Notes: generated from the letters alone by a model not told the origin. 64,000 nucleotides of DNA from Candidatus Chlorohelix allophototropha (GCF_030389965.1 NZ_CP128399.1:1850934-1914933), one strand, 5' to 3'. Positions 16,655-23,303 are shown, counted from the stretch's first letter. A program made the numbers and translations.

Positions 16655-17023
16655 ATGATGGTTCTAATTGTTAACAATGACCATGACTTCAGAAATATCG
16701 TCCGAATAATCCTGAAACCGTATAATTACGATGTAGTGGAAGCAGTCAGCTACAATGATGGGTTCTGGAGAGCGGTGGAGTTCAAGCCCCAGATTGTGTT
16801 AGTGGATAATATTATTACCTCTAAGTCCGGCATTGATTTGTGTAAGGATATTCAGTTAATTCCCGGTATGGAAGCTACGGAATTTTTAGTTTTTACTGAC
16901 TTTGATAATGAGTTAGAAAAGGTTGTGGATAGCAGAATAATTGGTGTGATTAAAAAGCCCTACATACTTTTTGAGATGAGAAAAATATTGCCCTTCCCCT
17001 CTATTCAACAGCAGGCTGGTTAG
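16655..17023 (+). CDS. Stand-alone receiver-domain protein B
   Basis: Encodes 122 residues. ATG 16,655 is preferred because GGAGG (16,640-16,644) lies 10 nt upstream; TTG 16,649 is possible but is only 4 nt away. The protein is a CheY-like receiver with the phosphoacceptor Asp in IVLVDNIITSKSG, Thr in LVFTDFDN and Lys in VIKKPY. The acidic pocket reads NND, so it is less degenerate than paralogue A. No DNA-binding or enzymatic output domain follows. Similarity to A covers the whole length, including PGME[AM]TEF, with the flanking leader and terminator conserved too. Confidence 0.82.
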   Translation: MMVLIVNNDHDFRNIVRIILKPYNYDVVEAVSYNDGFWRAVEFKPQIVLVDNIITSKSGIDLCKDIQLIPGMEATEFLVFTDFDNELEKVVDSRIIGVIKKPYILFEMRKILPFPSIQQQAG

Positions 17024-17086
17024 GCTTGTATTTAGAATATTGACCCCTTTACTAAGCAAGTTCCCCTTTCCCTAAGCAGTACAAAC

Positions 17087-17126
17087 AAAGAGCCGGGTGT
17101 GTAGCTCATCCGGCTTTTTCATCTTT
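17087..17126 (+). terminator. Terminator after receiver gene B
   Basis: AAAGAGCCGG (17,087-17,096) pairs with CCGGCTTTTT (17,110-17,119), with two G-T wobbles. The preceding AAGCAGTACAAACAAAG matches the sequence before the terminator of cassette A. Confidence 0.8.
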
Positions 17127-17225
17127 ACAAAAAATCCCGACCCAACCACGTTAGGACATACTGGTGGCAAAAGACGAGGGGCAGGAAGAAAGATAACGAA
17201 AAGAGCCGGGCTAACATCCTCGCCA

Positions 17226-17678
17226 CTAATGACTATCTTCAACTTGCTTCTCCTGCATAAACTTAATCTGGTCATCGGTCATCTTGCAATCAAGTTTTGC
17301 ATCTAGGATTTCACCGTCTGGATATACCAGTACGTCCCGATTATTGCGTGTGGCAAGATACACACCTGCGGCAAGGGCTTGCGCTATGAGCATTTGGCTT
17401 TGCGTATTGATTGCGCGTTCTTGCGCCCGGTCTGCATAAAGGCTTGCGCGTTCTTGCGTCCTGTCTGCACTAAGCATACGCAAGGTTTGCATATGGTATT
17501 CCCGGTTTGCGTGTTCGTTGCGTAAGAATTGCGTAAGCATCCAACCGACAAACGCAAAGCTGGCAGTGGCGCAAAGCATAACCAGTAATAGCGCAAAGTT
17601 GGCAATCGGGGCTACTACAATGGCAAGCACCACCTCGACCAGTACGACCCCTGAAACTATATATACCAGATTTCTCAT
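17226..17678 (-). CDS. Small membrane protein, last gene of the repressor operon
   Basis: Starts at ATG 17,678 with AAGGAG 4-5 nt upstream; a longer frame to 17,720 would overlap the preceding gene. The 150-residue product has two hydrophobic segments (about 4-23 and 29-51) and then a polar, probably helical region with a short repeat (ADRTQERASLYADRAQERA) and an acidic C-terminal tail. No known domain was recognised. It is the last of six genes transcribed from the XRE repressor leftwards, with its start right at the upstream stop codon, so it belongs to the lysogeny-linked operon. Function unknown; membrane-linked exclusion of other phages is one possibility. Confidence 0.75.
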   Translation of the reverse strand: MRNLVYIVSGVVLVEVVLAIVVAPIANFALLLVMLCATASFAFVGWMLTQFLRNEHANREYHMQTLRMLSADRTQERASLYADRAQERAINTQSQMLIAQALAAGVYLATRNNRDVLVYPDGEILDAKLDCKMTDDQIKFMQEKQVEDSH

Positions 17679-17679
17679 A

Positions 17680-18234
17680 CTACTCCTTTTCACTGGCAAT
17701 CGAGATAAACATTTCTCCAAGTGCGCCTACGGCTGCGGCAATGGTGGTGATAAATATCCCTTGCAAGGTGAGCGGCGCATACTGTGATACTTTCAACAAG
17801 TGCATCAAGCCCACCGTATTGAACACCGTATTCAGGATGAAGAACAAAGATAGGACTACCATTGCCAACGGTGAGTGTCCTTTAGTGAGAAGCGCAATCT
17901 GACTACCTGTGAATATCGCGGCTGGCGCAAGGTCTATCCAAACAGTATTGACTGTCGGGAAGGCTACCAACATAAACAGGTAGGTTAAATAGGCATCCAT
18001 TAGTAGTAGCACGACCCCGAAAATAAAGAGTCTAATCCGGGTTATAGGAGTCAAGCGTCCACGTTCTGGACGTATAAGTAACCAACTAAGTGGGTTTACA
18101 CCTTCACCCGCCTTCTTGGGCTTTGTAGCGCGTCTGGCGGGAATCGGTATATTTGGGGTCTGGGTAGTAGTATCGAAGTCCAGTGCTGCCACACTGCTTT
18201 CGTATCTTTGCGCTCCCGGTAATTTGCTGCTCAT
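17680..18234 (-). CDS. Four-helix membrane protein of the repressor operon
   Basis: Encodes 184 residues. A polar N terminus of about 65 residues (with the basic stretch ARRATKPKKAGEG) is followed by four predicted membrane helices at roughly 67-90 (IRLFIFGVVLLLMDAYLTYL), 95-118, 122-145 and 155-178. It ends in EKE directly before the start of the next gene. The fold is not recognised. The cytoplasmic N-terminal tail and the tight operon with two membrane-anchored helix-turn-helix proteins suggest a membrane complex, which is inference only. Confidence 0.75.
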   Translation of the reverse strand: MSSKLPGAQRYESSVAALDFDTTTQTPNIPIPARRATKPKKAGEGVNPLSWLLIRPERGRLTPITRIRLFIFGVVLLLMDAYLTYLFMLVAFPTVNTVWIDLAPAAIFTGSQIALLTKGHSPLAMVVLSLFFILNTVFNTVGLMHLLKVSQYAPLTLQGIFITTIAAAVGALGEMFISIASEKE

Positions 18235-18253
18235 CTATTTACTCCTCAAAAGT

Positions 18254-18297
18254 ATTCAACGAATTCAACCTATTCAATTGTTATTCAATCTATTCAA
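18254..18297. repeat. Array of five ATTCAA hexamers
   Basis: ATTCAA occurs at 18,254, 18,263, 18,272, 18,283 and 18,292, spaced 9, 9, 11 and 9 nt. The array fills the gap between two genes of the repressor operon and overlaps the end of the 18,290-18,964 gene. Phased short repeats like this are typical binding arrays (iterons), but protein and role are unknown. Confidence 0.6.
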
Positions 18298-18964
18298 TTT
18301 GAACCTGTGATTGAATAGAATAGGCTGGATTTACTACGGTAGAAGGGGAGGGTGGTATAGTTTGCATCACTGCTTGCCAGTAGTTTTGCACACCACTACG
18401 CATTGCCAACTCCCCTATTGCGTCTATGGTCTGGTCGAACGATTTTAATTTGCGCCTACTTGCACGTCCTGCGCCTTCTGGTTTGGTGATTGCGCCCACC
18501 TCCTCTAGCATCTCAACCAGATTGCGGTATTCGGTGCGACTGTAACCACGACCTAACCAAGTGGTTTCGCCTATTGCGCCTTCCACCATTACACCCTTGA
18601 TAAAAGCGTAGAACCGCTTGCGCTCCTCTAGTAGCTCAAGTGGTAGGTCTTGCGTATTAGGCGCAAGCGGCTTGCGTATGTCTTGCGGGTCTTGCGTATT
18701 CGGAGTAGTGGTAGGCGCAAGTGGCTTGCGTATTGCTTGCGTGTCTTGCGTATAGCCTTCTACCTGATTGATAGCTCTTGCGTAATAGTGCAAGCTCGTC
18801 ATAAAAGCGGTCAAGCCAATGAACGCAATGGCAACAGGTGCGAACTGCAATTCCGCTATTGATAGCGACAGTACGAAAAAGTAGATGCACATTGCGGTAA
18901 GCCATAGAAACAGGATTGCTATCCTGCCATCTTCACTGTCTAAATTGCGTATTACTTCCTTCAT
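18290..18964 (-). CDS. Membrane protein with internal repeats and winged-helix-like C terminus
   Basis: This 224-residue protein has two N-terminal membrane helices (about 15-35 and 40-58), a linker with imperfect repeats (TQAIRKPLAPTTTPNTQDPQ, then QDIRKPLAPNTQD) and a soluble C-terminal domain (about 115-185). The segment GYSRTEYRNLVEMLEEVGAITKPEGAGRASRR resembles a winged helix, with a recognition-like helix and basic wing. A membrane protein carrying a DNA-binding-type domain is uncommon in phages. The linker repeats are encoded by repeated TTGCGTAT octamers in the plus strand. Confidence 0.7.
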   Translation of the reverse strand: MKEVIRNLDSEDGRIAILFLWLTAMCIYFFVLSLSIAELQFAPVAIAFIGLTAFMTSLHYYARAINQVEGYTQDTQAIRKPLAPTTTPNTQDPQDIRKPLAPNTQDLPLELLEERKRFYAFIKGVMVEGAIGETTWLGRGYSRTEYRNLVEMLEEVGAITKPEGAGRASRRKLKSFDQTIDAIGELAMRSGVQNYWQAVMQTIPPSPSTVVNPAYSIQSQVQIE

Positions 18965-18974
18965 CCCGATTACC

Positions 18975-19691
18975 CTAATCTTTCAGGTAGTTCTGCACCG
19001 TCCGAAGTGCAATCCCTAATTGCTCGGCTATCTGCTTCTGGGTAAGCCCTTGCTCACGCAAGCGTCTTGCGCCTTGTTTTGCGGTCTCACCCTCACCCGG
19101 TAAAACTTGATAGCTCGGCTGCTCATCCTCAAGTAACCCGGTAACTTGTCCATCCAATTGCATAACCTTCTCAGCGATGGAACGCACTTGATGACCCTGC
19201 TCATCCAACAGCCCGGAGAAGTAGGCGAACCTGCTCTCGATTACACCACGCAATTCTCTTAGCTCATTGAGCGGGTCAACGGTGGTCGGAGTAGGTTGTG
19301 CTACCACAATGGGCTTAAAAAATCCCGGTTTGATTGCGCCTAAAAAGGCGAGGGATAGCGGGAAGATTGCGCTCATCGCCCAACTCCACAAATTACCTTT
19401 ATGCGATGCGTAATAGGCGACATTCAACCCATAACCGCTTGCCAGCAAGCCGAGTAACCAGAGACCACCGAACACCCTTTGATAGCCCTTCAAACTGGTA
19501 TCGGAGGCGATAAAAGCCGCATAAGCAGTGCCAGCGTCCAGCCCGATTGCTAAGAACCAGCTAAGTCCCGCTACTTCCTCAAACTGTCCTAGTATGTCTT
19601 GGCTATGCCAGATAGTCAGCGCGAGGAATAAAAAGATTAGTAGGTCGGCAATCACTCTTTTAGGCTCTAGCTCTTTTAGCTTCTCCACCAC
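18975..19691 (-). CDS. Membrane protein with C-terminal helix-turn-helix (DUF2637-like)
   Basis: Encodes 238 residues. Four membrane helices lie at about 13-30, 41-62, 73-95 and 103-122; the helical region 140-190 is probably coiled; the C terminus (about 203-238, GARRLREQGLTQKQIAEQLGIALRTVQNYLKD) is a clear helix-turn-helix of the type used by ParB-like and sigma region 4-like proteins. The layout resembles DUF2637/SpdB-type proteins of actinobacterial plasmids and integrative elements. It overlaps the upstream gene by one base and is part of the XRE-led operon. A membrane-tethered regulator or DNA-positioning protein is the most likely role. Confidence 0.75.
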   Translation of the reverse strand: MVEKLKELEPKRVIADLLIFLFLALTIWHSQDILGQFEEVAGLSWFLAIGLDAGTAYAAFIASDTSLKGYQRVFGGLWLLGLLASGYGLNVAYYASHKGNLWSWAMSAIFPLSLAFLGAIKPGFFKPIVVAQPTPTTVDPLNELRELRGVIESRFAYFSGLLDEQGHQVRSIAEKVMQLDGQVTGLLEDEQPSYQVLPGEGETAKQGARRLREQGLTQKQIAEQLGIALRTVQNYLKD

Positions 19692-19939
19692 TAATTACCT
19701 CGACTTCTCAAAGAGCGGTTCAGTTCCACCCGTAGCTCTATCGTAAGTAGTTCCCGGTTATACCTGTCTGGATGCGGCATATGACCAGCTAAGGCTATGC
19801 AAGCTGCCAGCTTCACCATTGCGGTCAGTAGTTGGTCTGGTTTCATAGGGGTCGGGTTCATTTGCTGTATCGCTTGCACAAGGTCTGCCGTTTCTTCTGA
19901 TGCGCCACGCAAGGCTTTATAGAATTCTTCGTCACTCAT
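19691..19939 (-). CDS. Small soluble protein following the repressor gene
   Basis: Encodes 82 residues; ATG 19,939 lies within the end of the XRE gene (8-nt overlap) and has GAGGAG upstream. It is largely helical and acidic at the N terminus (MSDEEFYKALRGASEETADL) with a basic C terminus (ELNRSLRSRGN). No domain was recognised. Tight overlap with the repressor suggests a partner or antagonist of it, but this is inference. Confidence 0.7.
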   Translation of the reverse strand: MSDEEFYKALRGASEETADLVQAIQQMNPTPMKPDQLLTAMVKLAACIALAGHMPHPDRYNRELLTIELRVELNRSLRSRGN

Positions 19940-20147
19940 TTAGTAGCTCCTCAATCTCGACTTTCAAGGCTTTTGCCAATTTCATCAACGTGCGGTTCTG
20001 TGGACTTCTTTTACCCGTTTCAATCCCGGAAATAGTTCCCTTGTTTACACCTGCAAGCAGACTAAGCTGCTCAATCGTCATATTGGTTTTAGCACGTTTT
20101 AATCGGAGTCTTAACCCGATTGCACTCGTTGGACTGTTCATCACCAT
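19932..20147 (-). CDS. XRE-family (cI-like) repressor
   Basis: The start at ATG 20,147 is chosen because GGAG lies 5 nt upstream; the longer frame (GTG 20,162) would place this Shine-Dalgarno site inside the coding sequence. ATG 20,141 is a second option. The 71-residue product is a single HTH_3 domain: IGLRLRLKRAKTNMTIEQLS, then LAGVNKGTISGIETGKRSPQ (recognition helix region) and LMKLAKALKVEIEELLNE. It lacks the C-terminal self-cleaving domain of lambda cI, so induction is not by that route. It is divergent to the early promoter at 20,249 and heads a leftward operon, the layout of a lysogeny switch. Confidence 0.85.
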   Translation of the reverse strand: MVMNSPTSAIGLRLRLKRAKTNMTIEQLSLLAGVNKGTISGIETGKRSPQNRTLMKLAKALKVEIEELLNE

Positions 20148-20248
20148 TAACACTCCGTTCACTATCTCACACGGTAATTATACAAAATTGTCAACATATC
20201 GCAAAATTTGAGCTTAAAAATGCGTAAAAATTCATTTTTGTAAATCTA

Positions 20249-20287
20249 TTGACTTCATATGTGAACAGTAATATAATGCTAGTAACA
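20249..20287 (+). promoter_or_regulatory. Prophage early-type promoter P2, divergent from the repressor
   Basis: TTGACT (20,249-20,254), 17-bp spacer with ATGTGAACAG, TATAAT (20,272-20,277), GCTAGTAACA (20,278-20,287). It faces away from the XRE gene and drives the five-gene operon 20,321-22,132. A minus-strand TATAAT for the repressor lies at 20,182-20,177. Confidence 0.88.
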
Positions 20288-20320
20288 AAAGATTTACTGA
20301 TTACAGAAAGGACAACCAAA

Positions 20321-20605
20321 ATGTTTAGAATACCTGCCGGGACACCTTGCGTAGTGACCAAAGACAATATGCCTTTAAGCATTGACCAAATGCGCCACCA
20401 CCAGACCAACTACCTACAATTTTTTGAAGTGGAAGAACTGATTGCCGACCCAACCGGGATTGGACATTGCGCCAAACCGGGTGACGGTAGCGAAGCGGGA
20501 GAGCTTGCCAAAAAAGGGTTATACGTGTTTGCGCCGATTTGGAATGACAACCTACGTGGATGGGTGATTGCGGTGAGCGCAGCCCGTGTGCAATACGTGG
20601 ATTAA
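20321..20605 (+). CDS. Early prophage protein of unknown function
   Basis: ATG 20,321 follows AGAAAGGA (20,305-20,312); longer frames would run through the promoter P2. The 94-residue protein (MFRIPAGTPCVVTKDNMPLS...) looks like a compact beta-rich domain, with KKGLYVFAPIWNDNLRGWVI near the end. No family was recognised. As the first gene under the promoter facing the repressor, it holds the place of an early regulator such as Cro, but it has no helix-turn-helix. Confidence 0.7.
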   Translation: MFRIPAGTPCVVTKDNMPLSIDQMRHHQTNYLQFFEVEELIADPTGIGHCAKPGDGSEAGELAKKGLYVFAPIWNDNLRGWVIAVSAARVQYVD

Positions 20606-20619
20606 GAGGAGCAGGAGCG

Positions 20620-20904
20620 ATGACTAAGATTTACCCTGCCGGGAGACAAGGTGTTATTGAAAAGCTAGAAGCGGGATGGACCATCACCGAGAGCGTGGTA
20701 GCCCATCGCTACCTAAATAAAATAACCCACGAAGCATTTTTTGCGGGTGGGATGAACACGGGTGAAGGTAAGGTGAACTATCACACCTTTAAGAGTTTGG
20801 TTGAGAGCGGGTTCATTAAGCCCATACGCACCCAGACGGTTAAGGGAGCAACATTTACCTGTATAAGCACTGATTATGTAATAGCTGATAGAAAGGACAA
20901 ATAG
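20620..20904 (+). CDS. Early prophage protein, winged-helix-like
   Basis: ATG 20,620 is set by GAGGAGCAGGAG just upstream (20,606-20,617); a longer frame overlaps the previous gene. The 94-residue protein contains NYHTFKSLVESGFIKPIRTQTVKGATFTCISTDYV, which has the look of a winged helix (helix, turn, helix, basic wing). It could be a small DNA-binding regulator. No family assignment is possible from reading alone. It ends one base before the next start. Confidence 0.65.
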   Translation: MTKIYPAGRQGVIEKLEAGWTITESVVAHRYLNKITHEAFFAGGMNTGEGKVNYHTFKSLVESGFIKPIRTQTVKGATFTCISTDYVIADRKDK

Positions 20905-21357
20905 ATGACAACCAGAGAACTAAGCACAGCCGCACAAGCGGCTAAGCTGATACGAGCAGATATGAAGTCGGAATACCCGGATTTGAAAGTCAGAGTGACT
21001 TGCCATAACTTTGCGGGTGGGGACTCGATTACAGTTGAGTTCTACGACCAACCACCCGAAGTTGAGGAAGCCATCAAGAAGTTATTGCATAAGTATGAGT
21101 TTGGACACTTCGATGGGATGACCGATATGTACGAATACAGCAATTGGAATGATGCACTGCCTCAGACAAAGTACCTGCACATTGATAACAATCGAAGCCC
21201 TGAAATGGATGCCAAGCTTGAAGCCTTTGCATTGAGTTTGTATGGAGAAGATAGCCCACAAACTAAGAGCTATGAGATACATACCACGATGCACAGACTG
21301 TTCAGAGACACCTATCCTTATTTTTGGAAAGCATTTAAGAATGGAGAAATAAAATGA
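20905..21357 (+). CDS. LPD29-domain-like early prophage protein
   Basis: This 150-residue protein starts immediately after the previous stop. Its pattern STAAQAAKLIRADMKSEYPD, VRVTCHNFAGGDSITVEFYD, PPEVEEAIKKLLHKYEFGHFD and GMTDMYEYSN corresponds to the LPD29 type of large polyvalent protein associated domains, which usually occur in mobile-element proteins with multiple domains. Here it is a stand-alone protein. Biochemical role unknown. The next gene overlaps its stop by four bases (ATGA). Confidence 0.7.
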   Translation: MTTRELSTAAQAAKLIRADMKSEYPDLKVRVTCHNFAGGDSITVEFYDQPPEVEEAIKKLLHKYEFGHFDGMTDMYEYSNWNDALPQTKYLHIDNNRSPEMDAKLEAFALSLYGEDSPQTKSYEIHTTMHRLFRDTYPYFWKAFKNGEIK

Positions 21358-21872
21358 TTGATATAACTGCCAATAACTACGGTAAGACCGAGCCTAAATT
21401 TGTTTTCGCAAAGTATGAGGGCAAAAGGGTTATACGCTGCCAGCGATGCAAAGAACATATCCAACCTGCCAGTCAGTATGCCTTTGTATCTTTCCATAAC
21501 AATAGGTCGGTTGGATGGCATCCCGATTGCGCTAATGAAGAAGTCGATGAAAGGAAGAACCAGAACCGCTTAATCCAACAAGAAACCCTTAGAACTCTAG
21601 GGTTTAGCAATGAGGAGTTATGGACGCTTGACCATATCCTGTTACCACCTATAAGCGGCACAGACAGAGCGATGCAGAACTTCTCGCTGAAATCCTTTTT
21701 ACAGGTGGGCTACACTGCTCGTTATCACCTAGAGAATATAAGCCCGGAGGCACAAGCGTATTTTATGCAAGAGAGGGCAGCACTGCTTAACCGGGTGAAA
21801 ATCGAGCTTGCAAGGTTGGAGAAGGAATTAGTAGAAGCAGAAAGGATAACCGAATGGCAATCATTGAAATGA
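21354..21872 (+). CDS. Early prophage protein with zinc-finger-like N terminus
   Basis: Encodes 172 residues, ATG 21,354 overlapping the preceding TGA. Residues 29-60 hold CQRCKEHI and HPDC, a CxxC...HxxC set that could bind one zinc ion. The middle has polar helices, and the C terminus (AALLNRVKIELARLEKELVEAERITEW) is a coiled coil. The combination suggests a small nucleic-acid- or protein-binding factor. No family was recognised. Confidence 0.7.
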   Translation: MIDITANNYGKTEPKFVFAKYEGKRVIRCQRCKEHIQPASQYAFVSFHNNRSVGWHPDCANEEVDERKNQNRLIQQETLRTLGFSNEELWTLDHILLPPISGTDRAMQNFSLKSFLQVGYTARYHLENISPEAQAYFMQERAALLNRVKIELARLEKELVEAERITEWQSLK

Positions 21873-22132
21873 ACCCGGTATCCAAACCGCCAAGCGAATG
21901 GCACAAAGAGCTACGAGCAGTAGCTTATACCGGGTGGTTCACCCACGAACCACACAAGGAGAAGATGGACGGTTATTGGTGGCAAAAGATTTTTAAGTAT
22001 TTGGTAGAGACCAATAAGATAGCTTTCAATCAAACCGCGATGACCGCACGATTGACCCCCGAAGGCGAAATGGCACTGCAAGAGTATGACAAGCAATTAT
22101 ATCAATCGCACCGACCAAGAACATCCCGGTAA
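21854..22132 (+). CDS. Small early prophage protein
   Basis: Encodes 92 residues; it overlaps the previous gene by 19 nt, with AAAGGA (21,841-21,846) 7 nt before ATG 21,854. Sequence elements such as YWWQKIFKYLVETNKIAFNQTAMTARLTPEGEMAL suggest a winged-helix-like fold, in which LTPEGEMAL is the final strand-turn typical of such domains. The protein closes the five-gene operon and is followed by a terminator. Confidence 0.65.
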   Translation: MAIIEMNPVSKPPSEWHKELRAVAYTGWFTHEPHKEKMDGYWWQKIFKYLVETNKIAFNQTAMTARLTPEGEMALQEYDKQLYQSHRPRTSR

Positions 22133-22160
22133 TTAACCAGTGACCTTTCTTAATCAGTCA

Positions 22161-22187
22161 GCAGGTGGTAATAGCCATCTGCTTTTT
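22161..22187 (+). terminator. Intrinsic terminator of the P2 operon
   Basis: GCAGGTGG (22,161-22,168) pairs with CCATCTGC (22,175-22,182; one G-T pair), followed by TTTTT. Confidence 0.85.
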
Positions 22188-22191
22188 ACTG

Positions 22192-22320
22192 TGTCTTTTT
22201 AATTGGGTCTTTTTAATTAGGTCTTGTTATGTGTTTGTGTGACAAACGGGTGGTGGTTTGCCACGCAGACGGGTAGGCGTTTGTGTGGCAAACGGGTGGC
22301 GTTTGTGTGGCAAATGGGTC
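22192..22320. repeat. Tandem repeats: 14-bp AT-rich pair and 22-bp GTTTGTG array
   Basis: GTCTTTTTAATT is repeated at 14-bp spacing (22,192-22,220). Then 22-bp units with core GTTTGTGTGGCAAACGGG follow: a variant at 22,231, an inverted degenerate unit (GGTTTGCCACGC) near 22,254, and two nearly identical units at 22,277-22,298 and 22,299-22,320. Each core is itself a small palindrome (GTTTG/CAAAC). The array is noncoding and iteron-like. Confidence 0.8.
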
Positions 22321-22394
22321 TAAGCTCAAAAACCGGGATTTTTTAAGCGGTTTTCTACCATTTAGCAGTGTATTTATACCTATTTCTCCTACAA

Positions 22395-22546
22395 CTACCC
22401 TTCACGGGCTTTGTGGTTTATGGGTTATAGCGGTTTTCAAGCCCAAGAAACGCGATTGCATCTAAAACCCTATGTTGACCGGGTAGCAGATTAGACCCGC
22501 TTCACGGGCTTTGTATTGCGTGTTTTAGTTTATATTAGTGAATGTA
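22395..22546 (+). repeat. Composite intergenic repeat region R2
   Basis: Contains TTCACGGGCTTTGTGG (22,401) with an imperfect inverted partner CAAGCCC (22,440), and TTCACGGGCTTTGTATTGCG (22,501). This is the same arrangement as R1 and R3, but the middle GCTAGTAACA copy is missing. It lies directly upstream of promoter P3. No gene is visible from 22,133 to 22,618. Confidence 0.8.
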
Positions 22547-22585
22547 TTGACATTCTATGTGAACAGTTATATAATGCTAGTAACA
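22547..22585 (+). promoter_or_regulatory. Prophage early-type promoter P3 with GCTAGTAACA element
   Basis: TTGACA (22,547-22,552), 17-bp spacer TTCTATGTGAACAGTTA, TATAAT (22,570-22,575), GCTAGTAACA (22,576-22,585). Both hexamers match the sigma-70 consensus exactly. Drives the genes from 22,619 to at least 24,298. Confidence 0.92.
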
Positions 22586-22618
22586 ATATTTACTGATTAC
22601 TAGAAAGGACAATTACCG

Positions 22619-22804
22619 ATGACCAAGACCTTAAAGCCCGTAATTTACCTGAACCCGATAACCTTGCGAGTAACCGGGTTGACCAAGCAATACAGTACCT
22701 TAAAGCGCGCCGTAGTGGATTTGAACGCTAGAGGGTATATCGTAACTAGCAAGGTGCAAGCCGGGAATTTGGTTTGTGAGCTAAGAGGTGAGCGCAATGC
22801 CTAG
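22619..22804 (+). CDS. Small early prophage protein
   Basis: Encodes 61 residues from ATG 22,619 with AGAAAGGA about 9 nt upstream. The protein (MTKTLKPVIYLNPITLRVTG...) is basic and beta-rich, with LKRAVVDLNARGYIVTSKVQ reminiscent of small phage regulators. No family recognised. First gene of the P3 operon; its end overlaps the next gene by 8 nt. Confidence 0.65.
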   Translation: MTKTLKPVIYLNPITLRVTGLTKQYSTLKRAVVDLNARGYIVTSKVQAGNLVCELRGERNA

Positions 22805-23303
22805 AACCATTGCACAATTACAAGCCGAGCTTGAAGATGCGATTGAGCGGGATAAGACCCGCAACGACCAGATTGCCAACGGTGAGAAGGAATACTCCGA
22901 CTGTTTTTTATCGGATTGGGCTAGCCAGTTGAACATATCCAAACTACAAAGAGCAATTTGGATTGCTGAGAACGGTGGAGAGGATTGGTTTACCGAACTG
23001 CTAACACTGGACGATAAGCCCACCTATGCCAAGCTGTGTAAGACGCAATATGGGTATGCTTGGAGACTACCGAACGGGGTCTGGGTAGGACGCAGCCAAT
23101 CAATCAGCCCGGAGACACAGGAGAAGTACCTTGCTAAGAAGGGCTTCAAAGAGGAGCAAGTATTACACCTTGCCAAAGCAGTAATTAAAGGAGAAGGCTC
23201 AGCCTGTTATGTAGGTAGCCGCAAAGTCTATACCAAAGATTGCCAGTGTGGATACTGCCGTGATGTAGCCAACTATTACCAGATAGAGAATGATGATGAC
23301 TAA
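22797..23303 (+). CDS. Early prophage protein with C-terminal cysteine cluster
   Basis: ATG 22,797 is preferred over the in-frame GTG at 22,788 because AAGAGGTGAG (22,782-22,791) is the Shine-Dalgarno site. The 168-residue product begins with a helical region (AQLQAELEDAIERDKTRND), continues with a compact region around TQYGYAWRLPNGVWVGRSQS, and ends with KDCQCGYCRD, a CxCxxC cluster that may bind metal. No family was recognised. Confidence 0.7.
   Translation: MPRTIAQLQAELEDAIERDKTRNDQIANGEKEYSDCFLSDWASQLNISKLQRAIWIAENGGEDWFTELLTLDDKPTYAKLCKTQYGYAWRLPNGVWVGRSQSISPETQEKYLAKKGFKEEQVLHLAKAVIKGEGSACYVGSRKVYTKDCQCGYCRDVANYYQIENDDD

Noticed and set aside
22192-22320. CRISPR array
   Set aside because: Repeats are directly adjacent without spacers, and no cas gene is present anywhere in the window.
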